DNA from: an uncultured Eubacteriales bacterium
GTDB lineage: Bacteria > Bacillota > Clostridia > Oscillospirales > Acutalibacteraceae
Reading direction: 5' to 3'
NCBI GenBank assembly: GCA_910580045.1
Contig: CAJTXF010000065.1
Coordinates: forward strand, 1-14,970
Length of the DNA: 14,970 bases
The position numbers and the translations under genes were made by a program. Below, piece by piece: positions 7,662 through 14,237 of the stretch (within the stretch, counting starts at the first letter, position 1; each line of letters begins with the position of its first letter). The notes under the pieces are model-generated. The model did not search any database. It saw nothing but the letters and a program-made list of their open reading frames with translations, and had not been told where the DNA came from.

Positions 7662-8768
7662 TCATTTCCTACAGGATAGGACGATATCACAGATTTTATC
7701 CACCACGTCCAGGGGCAGATCCGGATATAATGGCAAGGTCAAAGCCCTCCGGCTGACCTGCTTCGCCACGGGCGTTAGGGCGGAGTCAAACCTATCCTTG
7801 TAACAGGAAAACTCGCTGGTCAAAGGATAGAAATACTTCCGCGCATGGATATCATAGCTGGCCAATTTTGTCTGAATTTCATCCCGGCCCGCTCCAAAAA
7901 CTTCCTCGTCAAACACTGCCGGGAAGTACGCGTAGTTGGGAGTCACTCCTCTTTGGATTGGGTTCAGCTGGATGCCCGAAGCGCTTTCCAGCCGTTCCCT
8001 ATAACGCTCTGCCACCTGTTTTCGCTTTGCAATTTCCTCGTCGATATGCCGCAGATTGCAAAGTCCCATTGCCGCCCGGAACTCATCCAGCTTGGCGTTG
8101 CCGCCAATTTCACTGGCGTCCTCCTGGCCGTCCAGGCCGAAGTTTTTAAGCCTTGCAAGGTGCTGGCCGAACGCAATATCTGGATACGTAACCGCGCCGC
8201 CCTCGATGGTATGAAACACCTTGGTGGCGTGGAAGCTGAAGCAGCTTGCGTCTCCAAAATTGGCAATCCCCCGTCCCTTGTATTTCACGCCGAAGCTGTG
8301 GGCCGCGTCGTAAATCACTTTGAGTTTATGGCGCTTTGCAACAGCTTCTACAGCCTCCACATCGCACACGTTTCCATACACATGGACCGGCAGAATCGCC
8401 GACGTTTTTTCCGTTATGAGGGACTCAATTTTTGAAGCGTCCATGGTGAAATCGGTGGGGGTTATGTCGCAGAAAACCGGAGTAAGTCCACATCTTGCAA
8501 TGGCGTGGGTGGTAGAGGCAAAGGTAAACGGCGTGGTGATGACCTCGCCAGTCAAGTTCATTGCTTGCAGGGCAAGCTCTATGGACAGGTGGCCGTTGGC
8601 TATCAGTTCAACGTGCCTTGCCTCCAAGTAATCCTGCAATTTCCCCCGAAGCCTTTCATGCCTTTCGCCCATGTTGGTCAGCCAGCGGCTCTCCCACATG
8701 TCCCGGATCTCTGCACAGTATTCTTCAAACGCTGGTAGACTGGTGCGGGTTACATTGATCCTATCCAT
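7662..8768 (-). CDS. DegT/DnrJ/EryC1-family dTDP-sugar 4-aminotransferase, VioA-like
   Basis: 368-aa PLP-dependent sugar aminotransferase of aspartate-aminotransferase fold. Seen: NGHLSIELAL near residue 58, PFTFASTTHAI (80-90), the PLP-contacting Asp in YDAAHSFG (D154), and the Schiff-base Lys in CFSFHATKVFHTIEGG (K183). From memory, the SFHATK context is typical of 4-keto-sugar aminotransferases such as VioA, rather than the SFYPGK context of many 3-aminotransferases. With RmlA and RmlB downstream, the likely reaction is dTDP-4-keto-6-deoxyglucose plus glutamate giving dTDP-4-amino-4,6-dideoxyglucose (viosamine) or its C4 epimer. The start codon overlaps the end of the preceding SDR gene by 8 bp. 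The family call is firm; regiochemistry is inferred. Confidence 0.92.
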   Translation of the reverse strand: MDRINVTRTSLPAFEEYCAEIRDMWESRWLTNMGERHERLRGKLQDYLEARHVELIANGHLSIELALQAMNLTGEVITTPFTFASTTHAIARCGLTPVFCDITPTDFTMDASKIESLITEKTSAILPVHVYGNVCDVEAVEAVAKRHKLKVIYDAAHSFGVKYKGRGIANFGDASCFSFHATKVFHTIEGGAVTYPDIAFGQHLARLKNFGLDGQEDASEIGGNAKLDEFRAAMGLCNLRHIDEEIAKRKQVAERYRERLESASGIQLNPIQRGVTPNYAYFPAVFDEEVFGAGRDEIQTKLASYDIHARKYFYPLTSEFSCYKDRFDSALTPVAKQVSRRALTLPLYPDLPLDVVDKICDIVLSCRK

Positions 8769-9837
8769 TCCTACACTCTCGCAATACTGTTATTGTTTCG
8801 GATATCCCACTCTGTATCGAGAAGCCCGGTCTCCACCCCAATTTCTTCAGCTTTCCCCCATCCAACAGTGCTTTCTGCGCCTTGGAAAACCCTCGTTTCT
8901 CTATTTCATCCGGCAAATCAAAAACCACCTTTGTCCCTGCGCTGTCTGCCGAAATCTGTGCCAAATCCTTCAGCATAATATCCGACTCTTCGTCTGCCAA
9001 ATTATAAGCCTCGCCCGTTTTTCCGTCCAAAATCACCCACAAGATACCGCTCACTGCATCGACCGCATGAGCATATGAGTACAGCTGCTTGCCCTCGCTC
9101 TTCAGCACGATATTCTCGCCGCGCACAGCGTTCTTAATAAACTGCGCAACGGCCTTTGTATCTGTCATCTGCATCGTGGGTCCATAGCACCTTGGCAGGC
9201 GAATTATCACCGCGTCCGCCCCGCGCTCCGCAATATACGCCTGGCACATCGCCTCGCTAACCCGCTTGGCTTCTGGATATCCCGCCCGCAGGGTATTGCA
9301 GTTGATATAACCGCAGTAATCCTCAGTAAACCGCTCTACATCACCGCGGTTCTCACCGTAGATCTCTACGCTCGACAACAGCAGTAAGCGACCGCCAAGT
9401 TCTGAAACCTTATCCAACATATTTTTAGTCCCGAGCACATTGGACATAATCGTGTTGATCGGTTCGGTGGAATAGGCCGCCGGATGGGTGGTACTTGCAG
9501 CATGGATCCAATAGTCTGGCACCCGCTCAAGCTCTGGCAATGGCTCGCAAATATCATGCTGCATACAACAAAATCCCTTAACATTCAGCCAAGGCGCGAA
9601 TCTTGCCTCCGCTTTTGCTCTATTACGCACAAGCCCAATAAGATTACATTTCTCTTGAGAAGGTCTGCCTTTGTTCCATATCATGACAGCATCCACCAAC
9701 AGACTTCCCAGCATTCCTGACGCGCCAGAAATTAGTATAGCTCTTCCGGCCAGTTTATCCCAATAAGGAAAATTCTCAACCATCCGCCGAAGCATGGTAC
9801 AATACTCTTCATCTTCTATCATGTTCACTGCATTCAC
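8761..9837 (-). CDS. NAD-dependent epimerase/dehydratase (extended SDR), substrate unknown
   Basis: 358-aa extended SDR with an N-terminal leader of about 30 residues before the Rossmann motif GASGMLG (38-44). Other landmarks: IHAASTTHPAAYSTEP (110-125), SSVEIYGE (154-161), the catalytic pair in YPEAK (Y186, K190), and RLPRCYGP. It resembles RmlB/GalE-type nucleotide-sugar epimerases and dehydratases, but the TDE catalytic motif of RmlB is replaced by SVEIYG, so it is not a second dehydratase of that kind. It starts with GTG directly after the IspD-like stop; an ATG five codons later is an alternative. Tight coupling to a cytidylyltransferase suggests it acts on the same CDP-linked intermediate or its precursor, much as TarI pairs with TarJ, although TarJ is a different dehydrogenase family (inference). 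Confidence 0.85.
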   Translation of the reverse strand: MNAVNMIEDEEYCTMLRRMVENFPYWDKLAGRAILISGASGMLGSLLVDAVMIWNKGRPSQEKCNLIGLVRNRAKAEARFAPWLNVKGFCCMQHDICEPLPELERVPDYWIHAASTTHPAAYSTEPINTIMSNVLGTKNMLDKVSELGGRLLLLSSVEIYGENRGDVERFTEDYCGYINCNTLRAGYPEAKRVSEAMCQAYIAERGADAVIIRLPRCYGPTMQMTDTKAVAQFIKNAVRGENIVLKSEGKQLYSYAHAVDAVSGILWVILDGKTGEAYNLADEESDIMLKDLAQISADSAGTKVVFDLPDEIEKRGFSKAQKALLDGGKLKKLGWRPGFSIQSGISETITVLRECRNG

Positions 9838-10554
9838 CTACCTCAGCCAGGAATCTTTCTCCATCTTCATGTATGCTTTGAACAGCTCCAGGTCATCTTT
9901 TGTCGTCAGCTTTATGTTCTTGTCCGATCCAGCCGCAAAATGCAGGCGTTCACCCAGCTCTACCATCAGCGTATTCGCGTATGTAGATGCCTGTATGCCT
10001 ATGTTCTCACTGAAAGCCTTCTCATATGCCCACAGAAGCTTGTCAAATCTGTATGCCTGCGGCGTTGAAACCCGGCGCAATGTATCGCGCGGTACATATT
10101 CCGTGGTCGTTTCGCCATCAACGGTCACAAATATTTGCTCGTTATACGGCATGGATGTAACCGCATTCCCATACTTCTTGCATTGAACCAACACATCCGT
10201 CAACACAAAATCTTCCACTAAAGGTCGGATACCGTCGTGGATAATTATGATATCCTCAGAGTCGCAAACTTCCCGCAGATTAACTACGCCGTTGCGAATC
10301 GATTCCTGCGCCGTTTCCCCACCGAGAATAACCCATTTGAGCTTGTCTATTCCAAACTGTTTGGCGTATGCCCACAAGATATCATGCCAGCCATCCAGGC
10401 ATACAACTTCGATCGCATCTATTCCAGGGTGATTTTGAAAATGCTCTAACGTGTAAATTATCACCGGCTTGTCGTTCACATTCAAGAACTGCTTGGGAAT
10501 CTCCTGCTGCATTCGCTGGCCCTTGCCCCCGGCGATGATCAGCGCAATATTCAT
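9838..10554 (-). CDS. IspD/TarI-family cytidylyltransferase
   Basis: 238-aa cytidylyltransferase of the family that includes IspD (methylerythritol phosphate) and TarI (ribitol phosphate). Seen: IIAGGKGQRM with PKQFL, IHDGIRPLV (the Asp that contacts the alcohol phosphate substrate), the RRVSTPQ block, and the terminal NIKLTTKDDL with its conserved Lys. The acidic TDE/TDD stretch usual before the end of the domain reads TYANT here, so substrate contacts may differ. The ATG overlaps the stop of the APS-kinase-like gene as ATGA. GC content is clearly lower than in that gene. Housekeeping IspD is possible, but a position inside a glycan operon between a kinase and an SDR points to a CDP-activated polyol or sugar phosphate (inference). 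Confidence 0.87.
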   Translation of the reverse strand: MNIALIIAGGKGQRMQQEIPKQFLNVNDKPVIIYTLEHFQNHPGIDAIEVVCLDGWHDILWAYAKQFGIDKLKWVILGGETAQESIRNGVVNLREVCDSEDIIIIHDGIRPLVEDFVLTDVLVQCKKYGNAVTSMPYNEQIFVTVDGETTTEYVPRDTLRRVSTPQAYRFDKLLWAYEKAFSENIGIQASTYANTLMVELGERLHFAAGSDKNIKLTTKDDLELFKAYMKMEKDSWLR

Positions 10555-11060
10555 GGCTCATCCTCCAGCCCGAAGGCTTTCCAAATCCGGTCGACGATGG
10601 CCTCCGGGTCCTCGTCGCGGTCGTTTTCCACCACGATGTCGGAGCTGTCCGGCTCGTCCCATGGCAGGTCCACGCCCACCACCTGCTTCACGCCCGGCGA
10701 ATACAGCCCTTTCTGGTTGCGCCGGTACAGCGTCTCCATGCTGACTTTTATGTAAACCTCCCGGTAGTTTTCGATGTTCTCCCGGTTCCATTGGCGCACG
10801 TCCTCGTACATCCCGATGCCGCAGAATACGCTGTCAATGCCTTGGTCGGCCAACTCCTTGCAGTGCCGGAACACCCCTTTCGCACCCCGCCTCCGGGCCT
10901 CGGTGGAGTAGTCGTGGTCGCCGCCGGCGATGCGCAGATTGTCGCCGTCCTTGAGAACCGCGTCCGGTCGGATTTTTTTGAGCCGCTGATAAAACAGCCC
11001 GCCGATGGTGGTCTTGCCCGCGCCTGCCAGGCCGGTGAAAAAATATACAGTCCCTTTCAT
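10551..11060 (-). CDS. cysC: Adenylylsulfate-kinase-family P-loop kinase
   Basis: 169-aa CysC-type kinase. Family enzymes phosphorylate the 3'-OH of a nucleotide, classically APS to PAPS. Seen: Walker A GLAGAGKT (10-17), LKDGDNLR (36-43), EARRRGAKG (54-62) in place of the usual DRxENxRR, and QKGLYSPGVKQVVGVDLPW (116-134). The canonical FISPYR-type segment around the APS kinase catalytic Ser is replaced by CGIGMYEDVRQWNRENI (80-96). ATG at 11060 is chosen because GGAGG lies 5 bp upstream; a 16-codon extension runs into the previous gene. No ATP sulfurylase gene is in the window. It could supply PAPS for sulfation, or act on a CDP-linked compound like Campylobacter Cj1415, an APS-kinase homologue shown to be a CDP-diphosphoramidate kinase. 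GC content (about 60%) is higher than in both neighbours. Confidence 0.85.
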   Translation of the reverse strand: MKGTVYFFTGLAGAGKTTIGGLFYQRLKKIRPDAVLKDGDNLRIAGGDHDYSTEARRRGAKGVFRHCKELADQGIDSVFCGIGMYEDVRQWNRENIENYREVYIKVSMETLYRRNQKGLYSPGVKQVVGVDLPWDEPDSSDIVVENDRDEDPEAIVDRIWKAFGLEDEP

Positions 11061-11070
11061 TTCGGCCTCC

Positions 11071-13107
11071 TTAATGATACAGCGGCTGCTCCAGCAGCGC
11101 CGGGTCAAGTTCCAATTTGGGCATAAATTTCAGCGGGCGGCCGTCCTTCGTCACGAACCGCAGACCCGTTAAAAGCACCCGCGCCACGGATTTGGCCCGC
11201 TCCTCCTGGTCCTGCATATACTTTTCCAAGCGGACCTGGGCCTCCTCTTCCACCGTTTTCTCATACTCCTTCGATTTGCCCTGTTCCGCTTCTTTTTCCC
11301 GGATTTTGACAATGGTGTCCTCAAAAAACGGCTTCATACTTTTGCGGATAAAATAGTTGATTTTATCAAAATGCTGGATCAGCTCATTGATTTTTTCCTC
11401 GTCCATGGGCTGGCCGTCGTAATACTTAAAATCGTAGCCGTAATAGCGGTAAGCGTCCTGCAAAAAATATTCCAGGAAAAAGCGCTCCTCATCGCAAGCG
11501 TAGTCATCATATGTCTTATAGACAGACGTTGTATCAAAGCCATGAATCTCTTGGTTAAGAATGACTTGTGTAGGAAGCCCATTGAAAGAGCAGTAGGTCA
11601 TAGACTTGGTATAAGGCAAATCCAGAAATTTTGCAAGCGCTGTAAATGTAGCTTTTGGATTCAGTTTTCCATCCTCGAACCTAACTAACACACAGTCCCT
11701 GAAAATCCGTAACTGATCGTCAACCAGATACCCCCTATATAGAACCCGTTCAACCACTTCATTGACTACGCGCAAAAACTTGCCGTCTTCGGTCTTAGTT
11801 TCTGAACTATTATCCATAAAACGGACCGCCCCGCCATAGCTGGTCGTAATTCTTCGCATAGGCGCGAAAGATTTGATATATTTGAAATGTCTAAAGACGG
11901 TTGATTTTTCCATGGCCTCATACTGCTCAGAGGCAACAATCGCGTGACCTTTGTTATCACCCATTATGTTTGTGTGAATAAAGCCAAAGTGCGGCTGGTA
12001 AAAAATGACCGGCGCAATGCGGGAATTCAGATCCAGACGCTTCACAAAACGTTTACAGCAGCAGAACGCTGTAACAAGGATATCCTTGTCAGTCCGGTCC
12101 CTCATAAAGTATAGCTCCCGAATCATGTCAAAATTTTCCCACTCACCATTGGAGAAGACTTCCTTGACCTCCGCCCAACTGCGGGCATCATCCAGCGTAC
12201 AGCGCAAATCCGCCAAAGTTTCTTCCATTGAGTCATGGAAAATGGAAGAACTAGACAGTAAGTTGGGGTGTGCGTCCATAATTTCATTAAAAAAGTCGCC
12301 GCCATTATGATAAGAAAGCTGCATGTGCCAAATCAACCGATGGAATTCCCGTATTCCTATCGGCCTGAGCGGATATTTACAATAATCCAATCCAAAGCGT
12401 TCCTTGAAGTCGATAGGGTACTGACTTATTTCATCAGAAATCAGAAACACCAGCTTCTGATCTGCCAACAGTTTTCGAAAATTCAACACTTGCAAATAGG
12501 AACAAAATTCCTCCCAGCTAGAATAATGCAAATAAATATGGTTCTCCTTACTGACATACTCGCTAGGACGCACATTATCGTTCAAATATTCCAGTTCATA
12601 TTGTGAATAAACATCCTTTGCCAGGATGGGATTTTCTAAATCGTGAAAAAAATTCCGTGTTATGACCGGCTCGCTATAATCCGTGGCATCCCCAAAGCAG
12701 CCGTTTTCCACATAGTACGGTATATAATGATTATCATCAAATGGATAAAATCGAATCGGCAATTCATCAAAAGGAATGAAATCTTTTTGGAATAGGTAGG
12801 GATACCTTTTTAGATATTTGCAGTTGTTCTCATAGTGAGAACGGAGGAGTTTCTGATTGGGCTCATAAAACGCCTCGGTCATAATCGCCATCACATCTTG
12901 AGCATATTGCTTTTCCTTGTACAGTTCTAAAAATGCTAAATACGCATATCGGTATTCCCCTTGAAACTGTAGTACAAATATGGCCGCCTCCAGCTTTTCA
13001 TCTGCCGAAACATGCTTCTGTGCCCGCAGAACCAGTTCATACGCCTTCAGTGCGTCTTCCGTGTCCCCTAATCTTACCAATCTTCTAGCCACTTCAATCG
13101 GTTCCAT
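11071..13107 (-). CDS. Large helical-repeat protein with sulfotransferase-like C-terminal segment
   Basis: 678-aa protein I do not recognise as a named family. Residues about 1-80 look like TPR-type helical repeats (GDTEDALKAYELVL, then EYRYAYLAFLELYKEKQY). The middle (about 90-470) is rich in Tyr and Phe. At 473-500 the pattern VLVRFEDGKLNPKATF followed by ALAKFLDLPYT matches the 'R-x-E-D ... P ... FLGLP' stretch of sulfotransferases, but no clear 5'-phosphosulfate loop was found. Residues 595-645 are charged and probably coiled coil. It is cytoplasmic by appearance (no signal peptide). The start has GAGAGG 7 bp upstream, just past the flagellin terminator. As first gene after flagellin and before an APS-kinase homologue, it may be the flagellin-recognising transferase (inference). 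GC content drops to 27-45% in the centre while both ends are 50-55%. Confidence 0.7.
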   Translation of the reverse strand: MEPIEVARRLVRLGDTEDALKAYELVLRAQKHVSADEKLEAAIFVLQFQGEYRYAYLAFLELYKEKQYAQDVMAIMTEAFYEPNQKLLRSHYENNCKYLKRYPYLFQKDFIPFDELPIRFYPFDDNHYIPYYVENGCFGDATDYSEPVITRNFFHDLENPILAKDVYSQYELEYLNDNVRPSEYVSKENHIYLHYSSWEEFCSYLQVLNFRKLLADQKLVFLISDEISQYPIDFKERFGLDYCKYPLRPIGIREFHRLIWHMQLSYHNGGDFFNEIMDAHPNLLSSSSIFHDSMEETLADLRCTLDDARSWAEVKEVFSNGEWENFDMIRELYFMRDRTDKDILVTAFCCCKRFVKRLDLNSRIAPVIFYQPHFGFIHTNIMGDNKGHAIVASEQYEAMEKSTVFRHFKYIKSFAPMRRITTSYGGAVRFMDNSSETKTEDGKFLRVVNEVVERVLYRGYLVDDQLRIFRDCVLVRFEDGKLNPKATFTALAKFLDLPYTKSMTYCSFNGLPTQVILNQEIHGFDTTSVYKTYDDYACDEERFFLEYFLQDAYRYYGYDFKYYDGQPMDEEKINELIQHFDKINYFIRKSMKPFFEDTIVKIREKEAEQGKSKEYEKTVEEEAQVRLEKYMQDQEERAKSVARVLLTGLRFVTKDGRPLKFMPKLELDPALLEQPLYH

Positions 13108-13120
13108 ATTTTATCCTCTC
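13108..13120 (-). promoter_or_regulatory. Ribosome binding site of the 678-aa gene
   Basis: Minus-strand GAGAGG (13115-13120) lies 7 bp before the ATG at 13107. It begins only about 9 bp after the U-tract of the flagellin terminator, leaving no room for a promoter between them. Confidence 0.6.
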
Positions 13121-13128
13121 TGAAATGG

Positions 13129-13158
13129 AAAATTGGGACGGGCACATGCCCGCCCCAA
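13129..13158 (-). terminator. Intrinsic terminator after the flagellin gene
   Basis: On the minus strand a 12-bp GC-rich stem (plus-strand arms 13133-13144 and 13147-13158, one G-U pair, very short loop) is followed by TTTT (13129-13132). It lies about 70 bp after the flagellin stop, so flagellin can be made as a single-gene or csrA-flagellin mRNA. The U-tract is short, so read-through into the glycan operon is plausible. Confidence 0.8.
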
Positions 13159-13227
13159 CTCCTTCTCTTTGTGAATTCACTTTTTTGAATACAGCCCCAC
13201 AATGGGAACTGCGCTTTGTGACTAGAA

Positions 13228-14091
13228 TTACTGGAGCAGCTGCAGAACACCCTGGGGAACAGAGTTTGCCTGGGCCAGCATCGCCTGAGCGGACTGGATC
13301 AGAATGTTGTTCTTGGTGTAAGACATCATCTCTTCCGCCACGTCCGTGTCACGGATACCGGACTCAGCGTCCGTAATATTCTCGTTCATGACAGACAGGT
13401 TGTTCAGCGTATGATCCAGACGGTTCTGGGTGGCGCCCAGCTTGGCGCGCAGGGTGGAGATTACGTTGATTGCGCCGGAAGCGCCGCTCTTCAGGGTTGC
13501 CAGAGCGTTGGCAGCGCCAGTCAAGGTGCTGATGTCAATGCTCAGGGCAGCAGAAATCAAAGCCTTGATGTCAGCGCCGTTCGTGTCAGTGATAATCGCG
13601 CTCATCTTCAACTGGTCGTAGCTGTTGGAGGTATCGCCAATCTGGAACTGGAAGTCTGTGGCAATGTTGGAGCCATTCGCAAACAGCTTCTTGCCGTTGA
13701 AGTTAGCACTGTCAGCGATGCGCTCGATTTCAGTCTGCAGTGCGCTCACCTCATCCTGCAGGGCGGCACGGTCAACATCATTGTCATAGATACCGTTGGC
13801 GGACTGCTCGGCCAGGTAGACCATGCGGTTCAGCATGTCCTGAACTTCCTGCAGGGCGCCCTCAGCGGTCTTAATCAGGCTGGTGGCGTCTTTAGTGTTC
13901 TTCTGGGCAGCCTCCAGGCCTTTAATCTGGGCACGCATCTTCTCGGAAATGGCCAGGCCAGCAGCGTCGTCGCCAGCGCGGTTGATTTTGTAGCCGGAAG
14001 ACAGCTTCTCCAGGTTCTTGCTGAGCATGGAGGTGTTGTTGTTATAGTTCCGGTAGGCGTTCATGGACATAACATTGTGTTGAATACGCAT
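13228..14091 (-). CDS. fliC: Flagellin
   Basis: 287-aa filament subunit. The N-terminal D0/D1 helices (MRIQHNVMSMNAYRNY, then LEKLSSGYKINRAGDDAAGLAISEKMRAQI) and C-terminal D1/D0 (about 205-287, ending PQGVLQLLQ) are joined by a short middle of about 60 residues, so D2/D3 domains are absent. The middle is rich in Ser, Thr and Asn (DTSNSYDQLK, TDTNGAD, SIDISTLTG), which are possible O-glycosylation positions. The segment LNRMVYLAEQSANG matches the conserved D1 region of other flagellins, including the Arg and Leu equivalent to TLR5-contacting positions in Salmonella FliC. The ATG has AGGAGAG 7 bp upstream. CsrA lies upstream and a strong terminator and a glycan operon lie downstream, so it is probably controlled after transcription by CsrA and glycosylated (inference). 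Confidence 0.98.
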   Translation of the reverse strand: MRIQHNVMSMNAYRNYNNNTSMLSKNLEKLSSGYKINRAGDDAAGLAISEKMRAQIKGLEAAQKNTKDATSLIKTAEGALQEVQDMLNRMVYLAEQSANGIYDNDVDRAALQDEVSALQTEIERIADSANFNGKKLFANGSNIATDFQFQIGDTSNSYDQLKMSAIITDTNGADIKALISAALSIDISTLTGAANALATLKSGASGAINVISTLRAKLGATQNRLDHTLNNLSVMNENITDAESGIRDTDVAEEMMSYTKNNILIQSAQAMLAQANSVPQGVLQLLQ

Positions 14092-14098
14092 AAATCTT

Positions 14099-14107
14099 CT
14101 CTCCTAT
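14099..14107 (-). promoter_or_regulatory. Flagellin SD sequence overlapping a possible CsrA site
   Basis: Minus strand ATAGGAGAG, 7 bp before the flagellin ATG. It is the Shine-Dalgarno sequence and also fits the A-N-GGA core bound by CsrA. In Bacillus subtilis, CsrA represses hag translation by binding such a site at the SD. The direct csrA-flagellin adjacency here supports the same control, but binding is inferred. Confidence 0.5.
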
Positions 14108-14137
14108 GAATCTTTATTTTTTTGCGTTTCGGGCTTA

Positions 14138-14156
14138 CCCAGCGTTCATCGCTGGG
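14138..14156 (-). promoter_or_regulatory. Stem-loop in the flagellin leader
   Basis: Perfect 7-bp inverted repeat (CCCAGCG ... CGCTGGG) with a 5-base loop, about 47 bp before the flagellin start. No T-run follows on the minus strand, so it is unlikely to be a terminator. It may stabilise the abundant flagellin mRNA or present regulatory sites. Confidence 0.5.
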
Positions 14157-14174
14157 GCGCGCTCTCTGCCGGAG

Positions 14175-14202
14175 TGATCGGTTCCCGCTTCAAAGCGCTG
14201 TA
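14175..14202 (-). promoter_or_regulatory. Weak sigma-D (FliA)-like promoter for flagellin
   Basis: Minus strand TACA (14199-14202), 16 bp, then ACCGATCA (14175-14182), compared with the sigma-D consensus TAAA-N15-GCCGATAA. The CCGAT core is intact but the -35 has a mismatch and the spacer is one base long. It is placed about 85 bp before the ATG, as expected for a class 3 flagellar gene. Confidence 0.33.
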
Positions 14203-14204
14203 TA

Positions 14205-14231
14205 TTTCAACCGGCCCGGAACCGGGTGAAA
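14205..14231. repeat. 27-bp imperfect palindrome between csrA and flagellin
   Basis: The arms TTTCAACCGGCCC and (reverse complement of the right arm) TTTCACCCGGTTC match at 10 of 13 positions about a central G. It begins 6 bp after the csrA stop. It could be an RNA hairpin at the end of the csrA message, without a T-run, or a dyad binding site for a DNA protein such as the adjacent serine recombinase. Only one copy is visible. Confidence 0.5.
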
Positions 14232-14237
14232 CCAAAT

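Noticed and set aside
13171..13180. Perfect 10-bp palindrome GTGAATTCAC followed by T6 on the plus strand, as a plus-strand terminator
   Set aside because: Only a 3-bp stem could form around a 4-base loop, and no plus-strand gene precedes it.
13411..14109. Plus-strand open frame of about 232 codons
   Set aside because: Antisense to flagellin; the Gly/Val/Ala/Leu-rich translation reflects reversed flagellin codons.
14205..14231. Intrinsic terminator after csrA
   Set aside because: The dyad is followed by mixed sequence on the minus strand, not a T-run, so termination is not supported.
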